Origin: Lutraria lutraria
Lineage: Eukaryota; Mollusca; Bivalvia; Venerida; Mactridae
NCBI GenBank assembly: GCA_964023205.1
Contig: OZ026850.1
Span: 7,699,770-7,763,769, forward strand
Direction: 5' to 3'
Length of the DNA: 64,000 nt
Shown here piece by piece: positions 25,776 to 36,303 of the stretch. The notes under the pieces were generated by a model, which had not been told where the DNA came from, made no database searches, and worked only from the letters and a program-made list of their open reading frames with translations. The translations under genes and the position numbers were made by a program. Position 1 is the first letter of the stretch. Every line of letters starts with the position of its first letter.

Positions 25776-26031
25776 CTGAAATATTGCAAATTCAAATATG
25801 GAAAAATGCCTCATGGGAAGCTACATTATACAAAATGTAAAGCTTGACCATTACTAGTAAATATTCTCATACCAAAATAAACCCCTTGAAACAAAAGAAT
25901 GCATTTATTAGACTTTAAGTACACAAACATATAGCTCAGAGAATTTTTCCTTCTTTAGACGGGTCCGGTAAAGGGAATCCTTCTCAGTAGCCTTTAGGCT
26001 TCAATTTTCCCAAATCTAAATGGAAATTTAA

Positions 26032-26530
26032 CCAAGAGGGCCAAGATGGCCCTATATTGCTCACATTACAATCATTGTTTTGAGAATGTGTCATGAGGTC
26101 TGTTGTTATCAAGCCGAGGTTTTCGTGTGATTTGGCCTGGTGACTTAGTTTTATACCCCAGATGACCCATGTTCGAACTTGTCTCTAAGTCTAATTTTAT
26201 ATCATTAAGACAAACATTCTGACAATGTTTGGTGAAGATCCAATCAAAACTGTGACATCTACAGTGTTAACAAGGTTTTTCCTAAGATTTTACCAGGTGA
26301 CCTTGTTTTTGGCCCTAGATGACCCATGTTCAAACTTGTCCTAAATATTATTAAGAAAAATATTCTGTCAAGGTTTGGTGAAAATCAAATCAAACTGTGA
26401 CATCTACAGTGTTAACAAGGTTTTCCAAAGGTTTGACCTGGTGATATATTTTTTTGCCCCAGATGACCCATATTTGAACTTATCCTACATAACATTAAGA
26501 GAAATATTGTAACAAGGTTTGGTGAAAATT
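26032..26530 (+). repeat. Family A pearl-like repeat, 3'-truncated
   Basis: Intact 5' end 'aagagggccaagatggccct' with 'atattgctcacatta' and three core units, breaking off at 'ggtgaaaattaatcagacaa' where a family C copy begins. Confidence 0.72.
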
Positions 26531-26540
26531 AATCAGACAA

Positions 26541-27190
26541 TAGGGGCCAAGATGGCCCTAGAACTCACACCCGAGAACAAAGACACTATAATTAATGACC
26601 AGGTAGTATAGTTTTCATCTCGTATAACCCGTTTTACATAGATTTTGATCAAAACCAACAATGAAGGTGCTATAAAACTGTAAACAAGCTAAAACATAGC
26701 AATTTTCTAAGTGCCTATAACTCTACAAGTACTATTTCAATTCCACCCATAATCAAAATCACCAAAGACCTTTAGGTTATACACATTCACTGTAAATATG
26801 TTCAGGATTGGTGAAAAATTGAAGGCACTAGAGTGTAAACAAGCTGATAAATAGCACATTTTCTATGCCAAGGGCCCATAACTCTTGAGGTTGTGGTCCG
26901 ATTTCACCCATAATCGAACTTGTCCAAGACCTTTAAGTCATACGCATTCACTTAAAATGTAATTAAGATTGGTGAATAAATGAAGGCGCTAGAGTGTAAA
27001 CAAGCTAAATATAGCAAATTTTTCCGATTTTGCCCATAATCGAACTTTGCCGAGACATTGTGGCCATATACATTGTGACCAAGTTTGATTACAATTGGAT
27101 GCTAGAGTGTAAACAAACTAATTTCTAATTACTAACGCCGGACATTCATCGATCCTAAAAGCTCACCTGATCAATCAGGTAAGCTGAAAA
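26541..27190 (+). repeat. Family C repeat (third family with the same ends)
   Basis: Starts 'taggggccaagatggcccta' and 'gaactcacacc'. The core repeats 'gctagagtgtaaacaagct' and 'cccataatcgaacttgtcc' at about 140-150 bp. It ends with hairpin GCTCACCTGAT..ATCAGGTaAGC and 'tgaaaa'. Ends correspond to those of families A and B while the core is different. A minus-strand fragment lies at 51892-52078. Confidence 0.7.
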
Positions 27191-27224
27191 TCGAAACCAT
27201 GTCACAATTACAAATGTTAAAATA

Positions 27225-29821
27225 CAGTACACGCAAGGTGGGTTTTCCTTTTTCCACCCGTCACGGTGGCGACGACTCTGGGTGACAACGCAAAATTTGC
27301 CACCGTGAATCCACCCAGATTCACCCAGATCTTTAAATTACGGTGGACGGCCACGGTGACCATTGTCGCCGTGAATCCACGGTGACAACACATATTATGG
27401 TGAGAACACGGTGGCGAAACGATCTATTGAAAAAAAAGAATAAAATTGAAAAGATCATAGAACAATTACCGTATAAGTCGACCAAAATTAATATGGGTCC
27501 TGAAATTATCCGTAAAATCCAACTCAACTAATGGCTGAGTAACAAAAAAATATTTTAAACACATTGCACAGCACTAAAACACAACAATTAAAGTTCATGT
27601 GTATTTTTGCACAAATGGGGTGAACTGGTGCAATTTGTCTTGCCAGAGAGTTTAACTATTATTGATTTTCTATTTTTAGCGCTGTCGAAATAAACCAGGT
27701 TTAAAGTTAGTGTAACTGACGTCATGAATGATGTTATCTGTCAATCAGATGACGTATATCTCGCTCTCTGGTTAATATTTTACGTATATATAAGTGTTCA
27801 TCCTGACTGTTCTATGGAAATTAGAAATGTCGACGGGAGCGTAGCGACCGGAGACATTTCTAATTTTCATAGAACAGTTCAGGATGAATACTAATATACT
27901 TAGTGGGCGGGTTTATTTGACCTTTTTACTATGCAATGTTAAAGGTCATTCTAAGCGCGCGGGAAAATATTGATTACACCTCCGTCAGGTCATTTAGTCT
28001 GTGAGCGCCGCGATGTGAAGACACACATTAACTACAGACATGTTATCCATGTTTTATGTTTTTTATGATAGCGTATAGAAAACCGAACCGATTGAAATAT
28101 ATGCTGACCTAATTTTCATTGAATGCACGGGATTCACGAGCAATATAATCAATAGTGACGAACACGTTTCGACTGGATAAATGTACACGAGAATATGCAA
28201 TCAAATAGTGTAAAGTTACGGGTATTTGAATGAAATTATTGTATGCAAAATTTCATACATTTCTGCCGCATATTTTCTGAGAAATTTCAGTTTCGAATTG
28301 GCGGTTTATTAGTTGCTTTGAGTATATTTAGTCTGCGTGTTGTTTTTTTTTAACTAAATTAAACATCTTTTCTGACGAAAGGATGTTTTAATTATCGAAA
28401 ATAACATCTACCACTGGTTTTCTGTTGACAAAATTTTAGCTACTTGATTACGGATGGAGAGAAGACATTAGGGATGAGTAAACTGGTAAACACGATTTGT
28501 CTCCCCTTTTAGCTCTTCATTCGGTTGACTTGTCTGTATAAAGCCTTTTGATGCACTGCAAAATGGAATGGGAACCAATTTATTCATTCTTGATACTTCC
28601 ATAGTTTGGGGTTATATCTTTATTACTGCGCCTCTTTAAAAAACAGTCAGCTGTTCTGGCCAGTTATTCATAGTTTGCACGTATGAAGTTCACTAGTGTC
28701 TACGTGATTTAAACTGATTTTAACACGAGAAGAGCGCATGCTCAATTCCTGGTATAAATATTAATTAGATGGCCGTGTCGTAAGCGGTGAATACGCATGC
28801 GCAATAAAATGTCTCCTCCCATTTTGAATACATTAATAGAACCATCGATACTATGAGCGTAGTAAAGATTTTTGGCGTTCTACCAAATTAAGATTCGACA
28901 CTATGAGGCGTAGTAACGTACTATGGATATAGTAGCGATTTTTGGCGTTCTATGAAATTAAGAGCTACGAAAAAGGCAGAAATACGGCGATTTCATTGGA
29001 TGACAAATAAAGCTGCACACTAATCCCATAAATTGAACAGGAATTTCCTAATTTAAACGCGTAATATGTCAATAAGGTCAGACTTTATTGCAATTTAATC
29101 CCAATAATGATCTACACACATTGTTTTGATGAAGTTGTGTTGAAGCTGATGCTTAGCATGTGCTTAGCACGTGATTGATGAATGCTAGCATTTTCATTGG
29201 TTGTTTGTTTTCCAAACTGACCTTGACTGGTAAATTAACCTCCATTAAATTCTAGCTGTAACCCCCGCGCAATCGATATGCAGTGCTATTGACTGTTTGA
29301 GAGAATTTGTACCCTTCTTATTTATGCGTTATTAGTGTTGAAACTGAAGAAGTTATGTCTAATTTGGTGACAAAACCTAGCGAAGTAACTATACGTCATT
29401 TTCTGAAAATCACTTCATAAATGTGTTAAGTTTGTTAGAAAACACTGCCATCCCATTTTCGACATTTATGATTCAAATTTGGATTTACATGTAGCAGCTT
29501 AGTAATGCATATAAATCAGGCATGTAAGTGCGTATACCTAAGTAAATTATTCGCTGTCCATGAAGATTTTTTTTTACTTCGTTTAAAATTTGTAGTAGAA
29601 AAATAAACCACAGTCAAATAACCACCGTGAATCCACCGCGTTCGTCTAATTTGACCACGGTGTTTCCACCGTGACCGTCAATTTTACGATGTACCGTGAA
29701 ATGGCCACGGTGACAATTAGCGTGGCAATTTCTGTCCACGGTGGACGGTGACATGCCACCTCAATTTTATTTCTGACGCGGTGGCTGGGTGGAAATTGGA
29801 AAACCCACGATGCGTGTACTG
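27225..29821. mobile_element. 2.6-kb TIR DNA transposon with TA target, CCACGGTGA-rich ends
   Basis: Left terminus CAGTACACGCAAGGTGGGTT + TTCCTTTTTCCACCC and right terminus the inverse (CAGTACACGCATCGTGGGTT + TTCCAATTTCCACCC read from 29821), about 35 bp with four mismatches. Both are flanked by TA (27223-27224 and 29822-29823). Each subterminal region (27260-27420 and 29620-29760) is crowded with CCACGGTGA / TCACCGTGG motifs, plausible transposase sites. The interior has no long ORF and holds a 100-bp hairpin. Non-autonomous; superfamily uncertain, with a Tc1/mariner-like target choice. Confidence 0.82.
27793..27892. repeat. Long near-perfect hairpin (about 40-bp arms)
   Basis: Left arm 'gttcatcctgactgttctat' + 'ggaaattagaaatgtc'; the right arm is its inverse with a few differences. 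The loop of about 19 bp reads 'gacgggagcgtagcgaccg'. It is inside the 2.6-kb TIR element, either a nested foldback element or part of that element. Confidence 0.75.
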
Positions 29822-30130
29822 TAGTACAGAATCATTCTAAGTCCAAATTAAATCAAGGTCAAAGTGAGGTTGGGTGAAATCAGTGTATTGAGAATGGTAG
29901 TAGGCAACAACTGTATAGGTATCAAAGCGTAAGCGGTGTTGGTGCTAGACGAAACTGTAAAATCTACTTAACCTAGTACAGAATCATTTTAAGTCCAAAT
30001 TAAGTGAAGGCAGGGTTGGTTGATACGGGTGGATTGAGAATGATCATATGCAATAACTGTATAAGTATCAAAGTGTTCTAGCCAGCGGTATTGGTCCTAG
30101 ACGAAACGATAAAATCTACTTAACCTTGTA
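29822..30130 (+). repeat. Two tandem units of about 148 bp
   Basis: Units start 'tagtacagaatcattctaag' and 'tagtacagaatcattttaag' and both finish 'aaaatctacttaacc'. The first begins exactly at the right border of the 2.6-kb TIR element, so that element may have landed at the edge of a pre-existing tandem repeat (family C-type core). Confidence 0.65.
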
Positions 30131-31200
30131 CGGACGGACAGGAAAATCACTATATGCCCCGACATTAGGGCTGTGGCGAGTATCCGAGTACTCAGGTATT
30201 CCGGAATCAAATTGAAAAATCGAAATTGAATAATCGTCATTACTAAGATTCGTGGTTCGAGATCTTGTTTTTTAACACATTAAAAAGTGTATTCTTTGTT
30301 CTTAATAATCCCTTTTCTGGGCTATTTAAAAAAAATGGCAAGAAAATTTGAAATATTGTAAAAAAATAAAAGTTTCTGTATGCCCAATTGACTTTTTTTT
30401 TCTGAAAATATAATCATTGAAATTACCAAAATTGATTGTGTGCAATTCATAAGTTAAATATTTTCATTTTTATACAGCTTTATTGTTCAAAAACTACTCA
30501 AAATAAAAAGAAATACAAGAACATCTTAGTACTGCTTAAACAATGTTTATCAGATAATCTGAGTGATTGTAATGTTTCCAATTCTTACTATAGATGTTAA
30601 AGCGTAGAATTAGATCATTCATTAACCGATTTTTGCTTGTTTATAAAAAATATATAAGATTTTCACAATTTTTATCTCTTAATTTTTCATTCATACAAGA
30701 AAAAGTTCCTTATACTTCTAGATAAATGCAAAAATACTTGATGAAAATTGTTCTTTATAATACATAAATGATATAAAGTTAATTAGAAAAACCTTTAATT
30801 GAAATACTTAATAAAAAAAATTTCCAACACTGAAATGAAATTGAAGCAAAATTTGTTAAAAATGTCACACTCCTGACATAATGTTAACTGGACTTTGTCC
30901 CTAAGAAAAGTGCTAAATAAAAGTTAAAGTAAGTTTTAAAGTCTTAAGTGTCTATTTACAAACTGACATTTACTAACAAAATTATCATATCATGTTAAGT
31001 TAACAGAATCAAACAGTTTACTATTGAAAGCCAATCAATGAAAAAATCAACGTAGACCCACAAATAGTGAAATACACAACATAGTATTCATTAAACTTGT
31101 CTGCTAAAGAATTTCATGGAAAATAAGTAATCCCTATCAGTTATATCTATCTATTCATCAGTTTTATCAACCCTGTAGTATAATATGTTCACATAATTGT
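30131..31200. other. AT-rich intronic stretch, nothing coding
   Basis: Very AT-rich. It contains 'ggctgtggcgagtatccgag' (30169 on), a recurrent short motif, and one copy of the 16-mer TGTCACACTCCTGACA near 30863 (see findings). Confidence 0.5.
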
Positions 31201-31218
31201 TGTCACACTCCTGACATT

Positions 31219-32331
31219 TTATTTCAATTTTGCACTTGACTGCTCCTCTGCATATTTGAGTTCTTCAACTAGAAATATCATATTAATTCCACGACCAGGT
31301 AGTAAAATTGGTGTTGACAACTTGCTGATAATTTCATCTGGAGACTGCCAAGATATGTAGTTGTTCTGGGGCCATGTGTATACACCAGAATTACGTACTG
31401 CCCTTCGCATGAATTTCAATTAAATGTCATCATCTACCTTAAAGACCTTTAAAAAATAAATTCATTTATTAAATTCAAATATTCTAGTATCAACACTTAG
31501 TTTTTTAAATGCAAGTGTCATTAATTATGACTTCCTTTACATATATCAGTGCTGTTAAAGCATTAAATGCAAAATGTTTCAGAGAAGAAGATTTTACAAA
31601 ATGTATGAATTATTAATCAGTGATGTACCTACCTTTGCAACATACAGACTCTTTTTTTGGCAATGAGATGTCAGGCTTACAGCTACAAAATCATCTGGTA
31701 GATACCTGAAAACTAAAAAAATGATTGAAATTCTTTGAGACATTTCAAAATCATTATAATGTAATTAATGTAAAAGGAGTATGTGATACAGATATTGATA
31801 TTAAAATATTTTATATTAATGACAATGACCAGCAGTTAAAAACATCTCCCAGACATGACAAGTTACCTAAACGCTTCTTCATATCATATAGTAAGAGATC
31901 ACTTGTTATAATATCTATATAATACCTTCTGGTTGGAGTTAAGCTAACATCTTTTTGTTTGTGCATTTCGTTACTTTTGATTTAACATTGCTACTGCTCA
32001 CATTTTCTCTTTAGTCCTGAATTGTTTTTCTTTTACGACTTTTTCTTTTCCGTTCCCTTTGCATTTATTTAACTTTTTCATTAAGGGATTTATCTTCCAG
32101 TCTCTTCTGCTTAATTTGACTTATTTAAATTCTAGTTTGCTCTTTCCTAAAACCTTGACCTTTTCTAATTTCAGTTAATCATTTTTAATTTGTTCCCGGT
32201 ACTTACTTGTTCTTTCAGCTGATGTTACTTTCTTAGGTGATGGCTCCTGGTCCTTATTCACTTTTCTCATTGAACGCCTAATTTCAGGAAGGCTTACCAT
32301 CAATCTGCTCATGTTTGTTAATCTATCTTAC
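31219..32331 (-). pseudogene. Decayed multi-exon coding remnant, possibly transposon-encoded
   Basis: Three minus-strand pieces have splice-like borders. (1) 32312-32207 starts MSRLMVSLPEIRRSMRKVNK and ends at a consensus gtaagt. (2) 31705-31633 is YLPDDFVAVSLTSHC followed by QKKSLYVAK, in phase with (3). (3) 31446-31219 is VFKVDDDI, an in-frame TAA, LKFMRRAVRNSGVYTWP, and ISWQSPDEIISKLSTP, ending at a stop with AATAAA just downstream. Between (1) and (2) is a Lys/Arg-rich segment broken by stops (about 31990-32110). The pattern V-x-x-V-D-D-D..KFMRR..WP recalls a C-terminal domain I associate with uncharacterised transposon-linked invertebrate proteins; this is from memory. The internal stops argue for a pseudogene. 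Confidence 0.5.
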
Positions 32332-32652
32332 CTGAAAATGAAAAAAATGTTATTTTGGTCATTCATTGCAAAATCACCATTAAAATGTGTAAGATATTAT
32401 TTGAACATCTTTATTTCATTATTATTTTCAATGAATTACATCATAATTTATTTAAGTGAAATATTTTTGAAAATTTTCAACATGATTAAAAAATTGGATG
32501 TTTTTGAATTATAAAATATCTCAAATTAAAGATTTGGATAATAATCAACAGAAATTAGGGTGTAAAAACATACCATTCATTGAAGTTTTTAGTTGTGTAG
32601 CAATCCCTTGTTTCTTTTCAACAAAAATACGACTGGCATTTACAGTCATTAC

Positions 32653-33372
32653 CAGGGCTCAATAAAAGTTGAAATAAAAATCGGTCCAGAGTCGCCCCCA
32701 CCCCCCCCCTATTTTTGGACGAAATTCAGTAAGGGTCGCGAAAATGTATTACGGAACCGTGTACGTTCGATGAATGTTCATGCAGGACTGTCCTAGAGTA
32801 AATCGAGCGAAATTCATTCACATCTAATGTTTACTTTACTTTATGATCGGGCAAGGCTTTCTGACTATCGTAATGTCAATGTTTTAGATGTCAATTTAAA
32901 TACAGATTTGAAGATCGTCGCGGGAGACAACTCCATGCAGCCGGTGTTCATGTAAATAAATCTCTTGCGGGTTTGATTAACTTTCAGAACTGTTCTAGAG
33001 TCAAACGAGTAAAATCGTCTGCATGTAAACATAAACTGGTTCCCGTTCCATGTTGCTGTACACCGAAGTACAGACAAGTCAATGAGAACCAGTTTACATG
33101 TGACCACGAGTTTGGACTAATTACCATCGATCCGATTAACAAAAGATCGCTGCAGGCATCTTGACGTGTTAATTGGGGGGTAATTAGAGTGGTGCGAACA
33201 ATATACAGGAAGGTTTGTGACATTTTGCACGTACAATGCGATTTGGACCGAATTTTATTAAATTTATGGAACATTTATAGACCGATTTTTTAACCCATTT
33301 CTGCTGCTCAAATCGGTCCGAGGCGTTGAAATTCGGTCTGGACCGGCAAATTGTCGGGTTTTTTTAGCCCTG
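32653..33372. mobile_element. Non-autonomous hAT-type element, 720 bp, 8-bp TSD
   Basis: Termini CAGGGCT and AGCCCTG flanked by an exact 8-bp duplication GTCATTAC (32645-32652 and 33373-33380). A CAGGG start plus an 8-bp TSD is the hAT signature. Its interior contains a smaller inverted structure at about 33032-33101 (AAACTGGTTCCCGTTCCATG ... GAGAACCAGTTT), related to the termini of the 3.3-kb element at 35138. No transposase was seen, and the open frames across it (32593-33467) are not credible. Confidence 0.85.
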
Positions 33373-33380
33373 GTCATTAC

Positions 33381-34312
33381 CATGCAAGGACTGTTTTTAT
33401 ATGATGAAATAAATTGCGTCACACTCCTGACATCAATATAAAGGCTGTTCACTATGCCTAAAGTCAACTGAGTTCATGAAGGATGCAATATTTCATAAGA
33501 CCCTCGCATATGGTTTATAAAAAACTCAATTTAATTTTATATTTGTAGCAGGTTTTTTGTTTACTAAAAAGTCTATTCAAGTGACATTGTCTCATATTTA
33601 TTAAATATGTTGATTATTTTAATCAATGGCGATTTTTTAGCCATTTACACAAGGACTTACATATTTTTACAAATATAATTTTGTTTTGTTTATATCATCT
33701 GCTGATCAGTATAAACAGGAAGTGTAAACAGTATATGTATCATACCGGAAGAAAGGTAAGTTTGCTGCGAATATAGGTAAGTATATATCGGTATCGTACA
33801 GGACGTTTTAAATCTTTAAAACTCGTCGAATACGAGGGTGTCCGCGTACAGGTAGCGTCCGCGTACTGTTCCGGTCTGTCTACACTTCATAATCCACTGT
33901 AAACAGTAAAGCGCATTTGACTCCTACAACTTCTTAATTGAAATAATTAATTTATAAAAACGCCTTGATTTCAGTCTAGCGGATTGATTATAAGTTTTAA
34001 AAAGATCGGTTATAACAGGTACATGTAGTACGTTGTATTAACTAAATACAACTACATGGTTATAATGATATTTTAATTATATTTTAGTTGTTTTTGATAA
34101 ATAGATACAGGCAAATCCATCTCGCAAGTAAGACGGAGTCCGATATTCCATACTTTATCTATCCAGTAGGTGGAGTTACAGGGTATAACGGAACCTACCT
34201 CTACTGGTGTCCTCGCTCTGCTGGTGTCTCTTTAGCGATTACCACTTTTATTCACCTTAAAATGCTCTCCGTTACTGGAGGAAATAAAGATTATATAGTA
34301 TATTAAACTTAC
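33381..34312. other. Intron 1 proximal sequence, nothing recognised
   Basis: Contains a third copy of the 15-bp core GTCACACTCCTGACA near 33419 and a lone half terminus CAAGGACTTAC at 33650. No coding evidence. Confidence 0.45.
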
Positions 34313-34565
34313 CGAAAATGGAAAACATCAGAAATAATAAGGTTAAAGCGCCACCATAAAACCAATATAGTAACAGCAGAATAAGGGTTGCAGAAACACA
34401 TAACTTCCAAAATCTTATAAGTATCAATGATACCAGATGACATAAGATTCGACATGTCCTGTAGATTGGTGATCGAGCCATATTTTCAAACTTTGTATCA
34501 GAGTTGAAATTAGTTTCAGATGATATTAATGGCACAGCTGACTCATCTAACATGTCGGTAGACAT
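34313..34565 (-). CDS. ABHD13: ABHD13-like hydrolase, coding exon 1 (N-terminus and membrane anchor)
   Basis: Encodes residues 1-84 plus the first base of codon 85. It starts MSTDMLDESAVPLISSE, a polar acidic leader, then a long hydrophobic stretch (about residues 41-84, continuing to about 89 in the next exon) with the run LILLLLYWFYGGALTLLFL. This matches the type II membrane anchor of ABHD13. The exon ends TTC-G with donor gtaagt. The leader is about 30 residues longer than the vertebrate protein as I remember it. The ATG at 34563-34565 is the first in the exon, and the upstream acceptor at 34574/34575 leaves only nine untranslated bases here. The overlapping plus-strand open frame (34088-34306) is not credible. 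Confidence 0.86.
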
Positions 34566-34760
34566 AGCAATAACCTGAAAATGTTAATTTATCGCTAAAC
34601 CTCGCGTCATCTTCTAGTTTCCTGTTGACAACTAAACCGGTGTTTTCATACAATTTACATCAGCATATTAAACGGTCCCTTGGAAAGTGTATTCAACGGC
34701 CCTAGTTGAAAATTTAAAAAATTAGACCCTAGGGCCAAAGACTTATACTATACATGTATA

Positions 34761-34788
34761 CAAGGACTTATATATATGTATGTCCTTG
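34761..34788. mobile_element. CAAGGAC palindromic element, 28 bp, TSD ATGTATA
   Basis: CAAGGACTTATATATATGTA + TGTCCTTG, with 7 exactly inverted terminal bases. Flanked by ATGTATA at 34754-34760 and 34789-34795. Confidence 0.72.
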
Positions 34789-34927
34789 ATGTATAGTATA
34801 GTTCTTTGCTAGGGCTGTGAAATTCGAACCCAAAAATAAGCGGTAATTTTTTTCGAAAAATTGATGAAGTTCCCCTCGATCAAAAACATATTTGCTGATA
34901 AGATATATCAGGGATGATATATATCAC

Positions 34928-34969
34928 CAAGGACTTATAATTATGTACATGTATGTATATAAGTCCTTG
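34928..34969. mobile_element. CAAGGAC palindromic element, 42 bp, TSD ATATCAC
   Basis: Starts CAAGGACTTATA and ends TATAAGTCCTTG, with a nearly symmetric centre. Flanked by exact 7-bp ATATCAC at 34921-34927 and 34970-34976. Confidence 0.8.
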
Positions 34970-35644
34970 ATATCACACATAGCATCCCTGGATATATGAA
35001 ATATATTTAAATTTTCTGAAAGCTGAGAGCTTTGTCTTTAATTTGATATGGTAAAAAATAAAATCAAAGTACTGAAAGTATTATCGGAAGGTGATTTTTT
35101 TCATACGAAGCATAAAAGAGAAAAATGTGCCCATATGGTAAACTGGTTCCCGTTCCATGATGCAGTGCACCAAAGGACCAGGTACGGTCTAAAATATCCA
35201 GCGTTCTGATTGGTCAACCCGTTTTAGCTATTTCATTGGTTGCTGTTCATTCGAAAAACATCGGGGATTTCCGTACATCTGACAAATGTACGCGAAGATG
35301 TTAGTGCTAATGTTTGAATACCTCATATATAGATTCCATTTTGTATGTATATAAGTCCTTGTTGTTGTTAAATGATTTTCTTTAAAAAAATCATATGTAT
35401 AAATACAAATGTATATGCATAGTTCGGTCTAATATGTATTAATTCCTTTAAAACATATTTTCTTTATTTACAATAAAAATATATATGAAATGTATATCAG
35501 TATAATTTTATGTCAAGTGACGTTTTAAGTTATTTTTTGTGTTACTTGGATTTCTTTTCGTTAACACCTGACTTTACAGAACTGAATTAAATTAGGAGTA
35601 AGATTATGATCTATGTTGTATATTGTAAATTAACATGGTATCAG

Positions 35645-35684
35645 CAAGGACTTATATACATACATGTACATATATAAGTCCTAG
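35645..35684. mobile_element. CAAGGAC palindromic element, 40 bp, TSD GTATCAG
   Basis: CAAGGACTTATATACATACA followed by its near-complement ending AAGTCCTAG (one terminal substitution). Flanked by GTATCAG at 35638-35644 and 35685-35691. Confidence 0.8.
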
Positions 35685-36303
35685 GTATCAGGCACAAGTG
35701 CTAAAGAATATATTGACCCCCTTCGGTGAAATGATGCATAAAATATTTCTCCCTTATAAGGGTCCAGGAAGTGAGACGGTCGTGTTACGTAATATTGCAA
35801 TTGGCTACTTATCTTGATTTTATCAATGCATGTATTGAAATTGAGACTATGATATATACTGGTCAATTGATTATCAACTATACAGTTTGCTTTAATTAAT
35901 TTTAAAACACGTAGTCTAGAATCAGATTGGGCACGACTTTTAAATTTATTATTCGCACCGCATATTTATATGAATTTTATAAGAATATAAAATCAGGTTG
36001 TAACACTAAAAAATTGCAATTGTGTACGTGATTAATTTTTTTTTTTACAGTTCAACGAACATTATAATAAAAATCTACATAAGTGAAAAGAATTATCCCA
36101 AACCGACCGTGATCGAGTACTCGATTTTAAAAATATTTCTTAAATATGTGATTTTTTTAAGGATCGGTATTCTATTTCAAAATACATTTAAGTACGCTGT
36201 GTGTATTTAAATGCTACTTAATTTTAGTGTTACAACGACCAAGATCAGAAAATAACTATCCAGTTGCCTTATCTGTGTCTATTATTTAAATTACGAGCGC
36301 AGC

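Larger units (their letters stand above)
7695..34574 (-). other. ABHD13: ABHD13-like gene span (five coding exons visible, 3' end outside window)
   Basis: Five minus-strand exons join in frame (253, 226, 101, 254 and 105 nt, together 313 codons) with introns in phases 1, 2, 1 and 0. The product has an N-terminal hydrophobic anchor, the oxyanion motif HGNAGN, the nucleophile elbow G-S-S-L-G-G and the Asp motif SGQNDDLIPP, in the order and spacing of ABHD13 (a predicted single-pass membrane serine hydrolase). Introns are about 8.5, 6.4, 10.7 and 0.35 kb. The last exon with the catalytic His (the GTHNDTW region in vertebrates) was sought and not found at 1-7694, so it probably lies further left. 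A splice acceptor nine bases before the ATG (34574/34575) suggests a separate 5' UTR exon. Confidence 0.9.

Noticed and set aside
32593..33467. Several 63-96 aa frames on both strands
   Set aside because: Inside or across the non-autonomous hAT element; no transposase motifs.
33650..33660. CAAGGACTTAC as a seventh palindromic element
   Set aside because: No inverted partner or 7-bp duplication; a lone half or chance. The same applies to ATAAGTCCTTG at about 35350.
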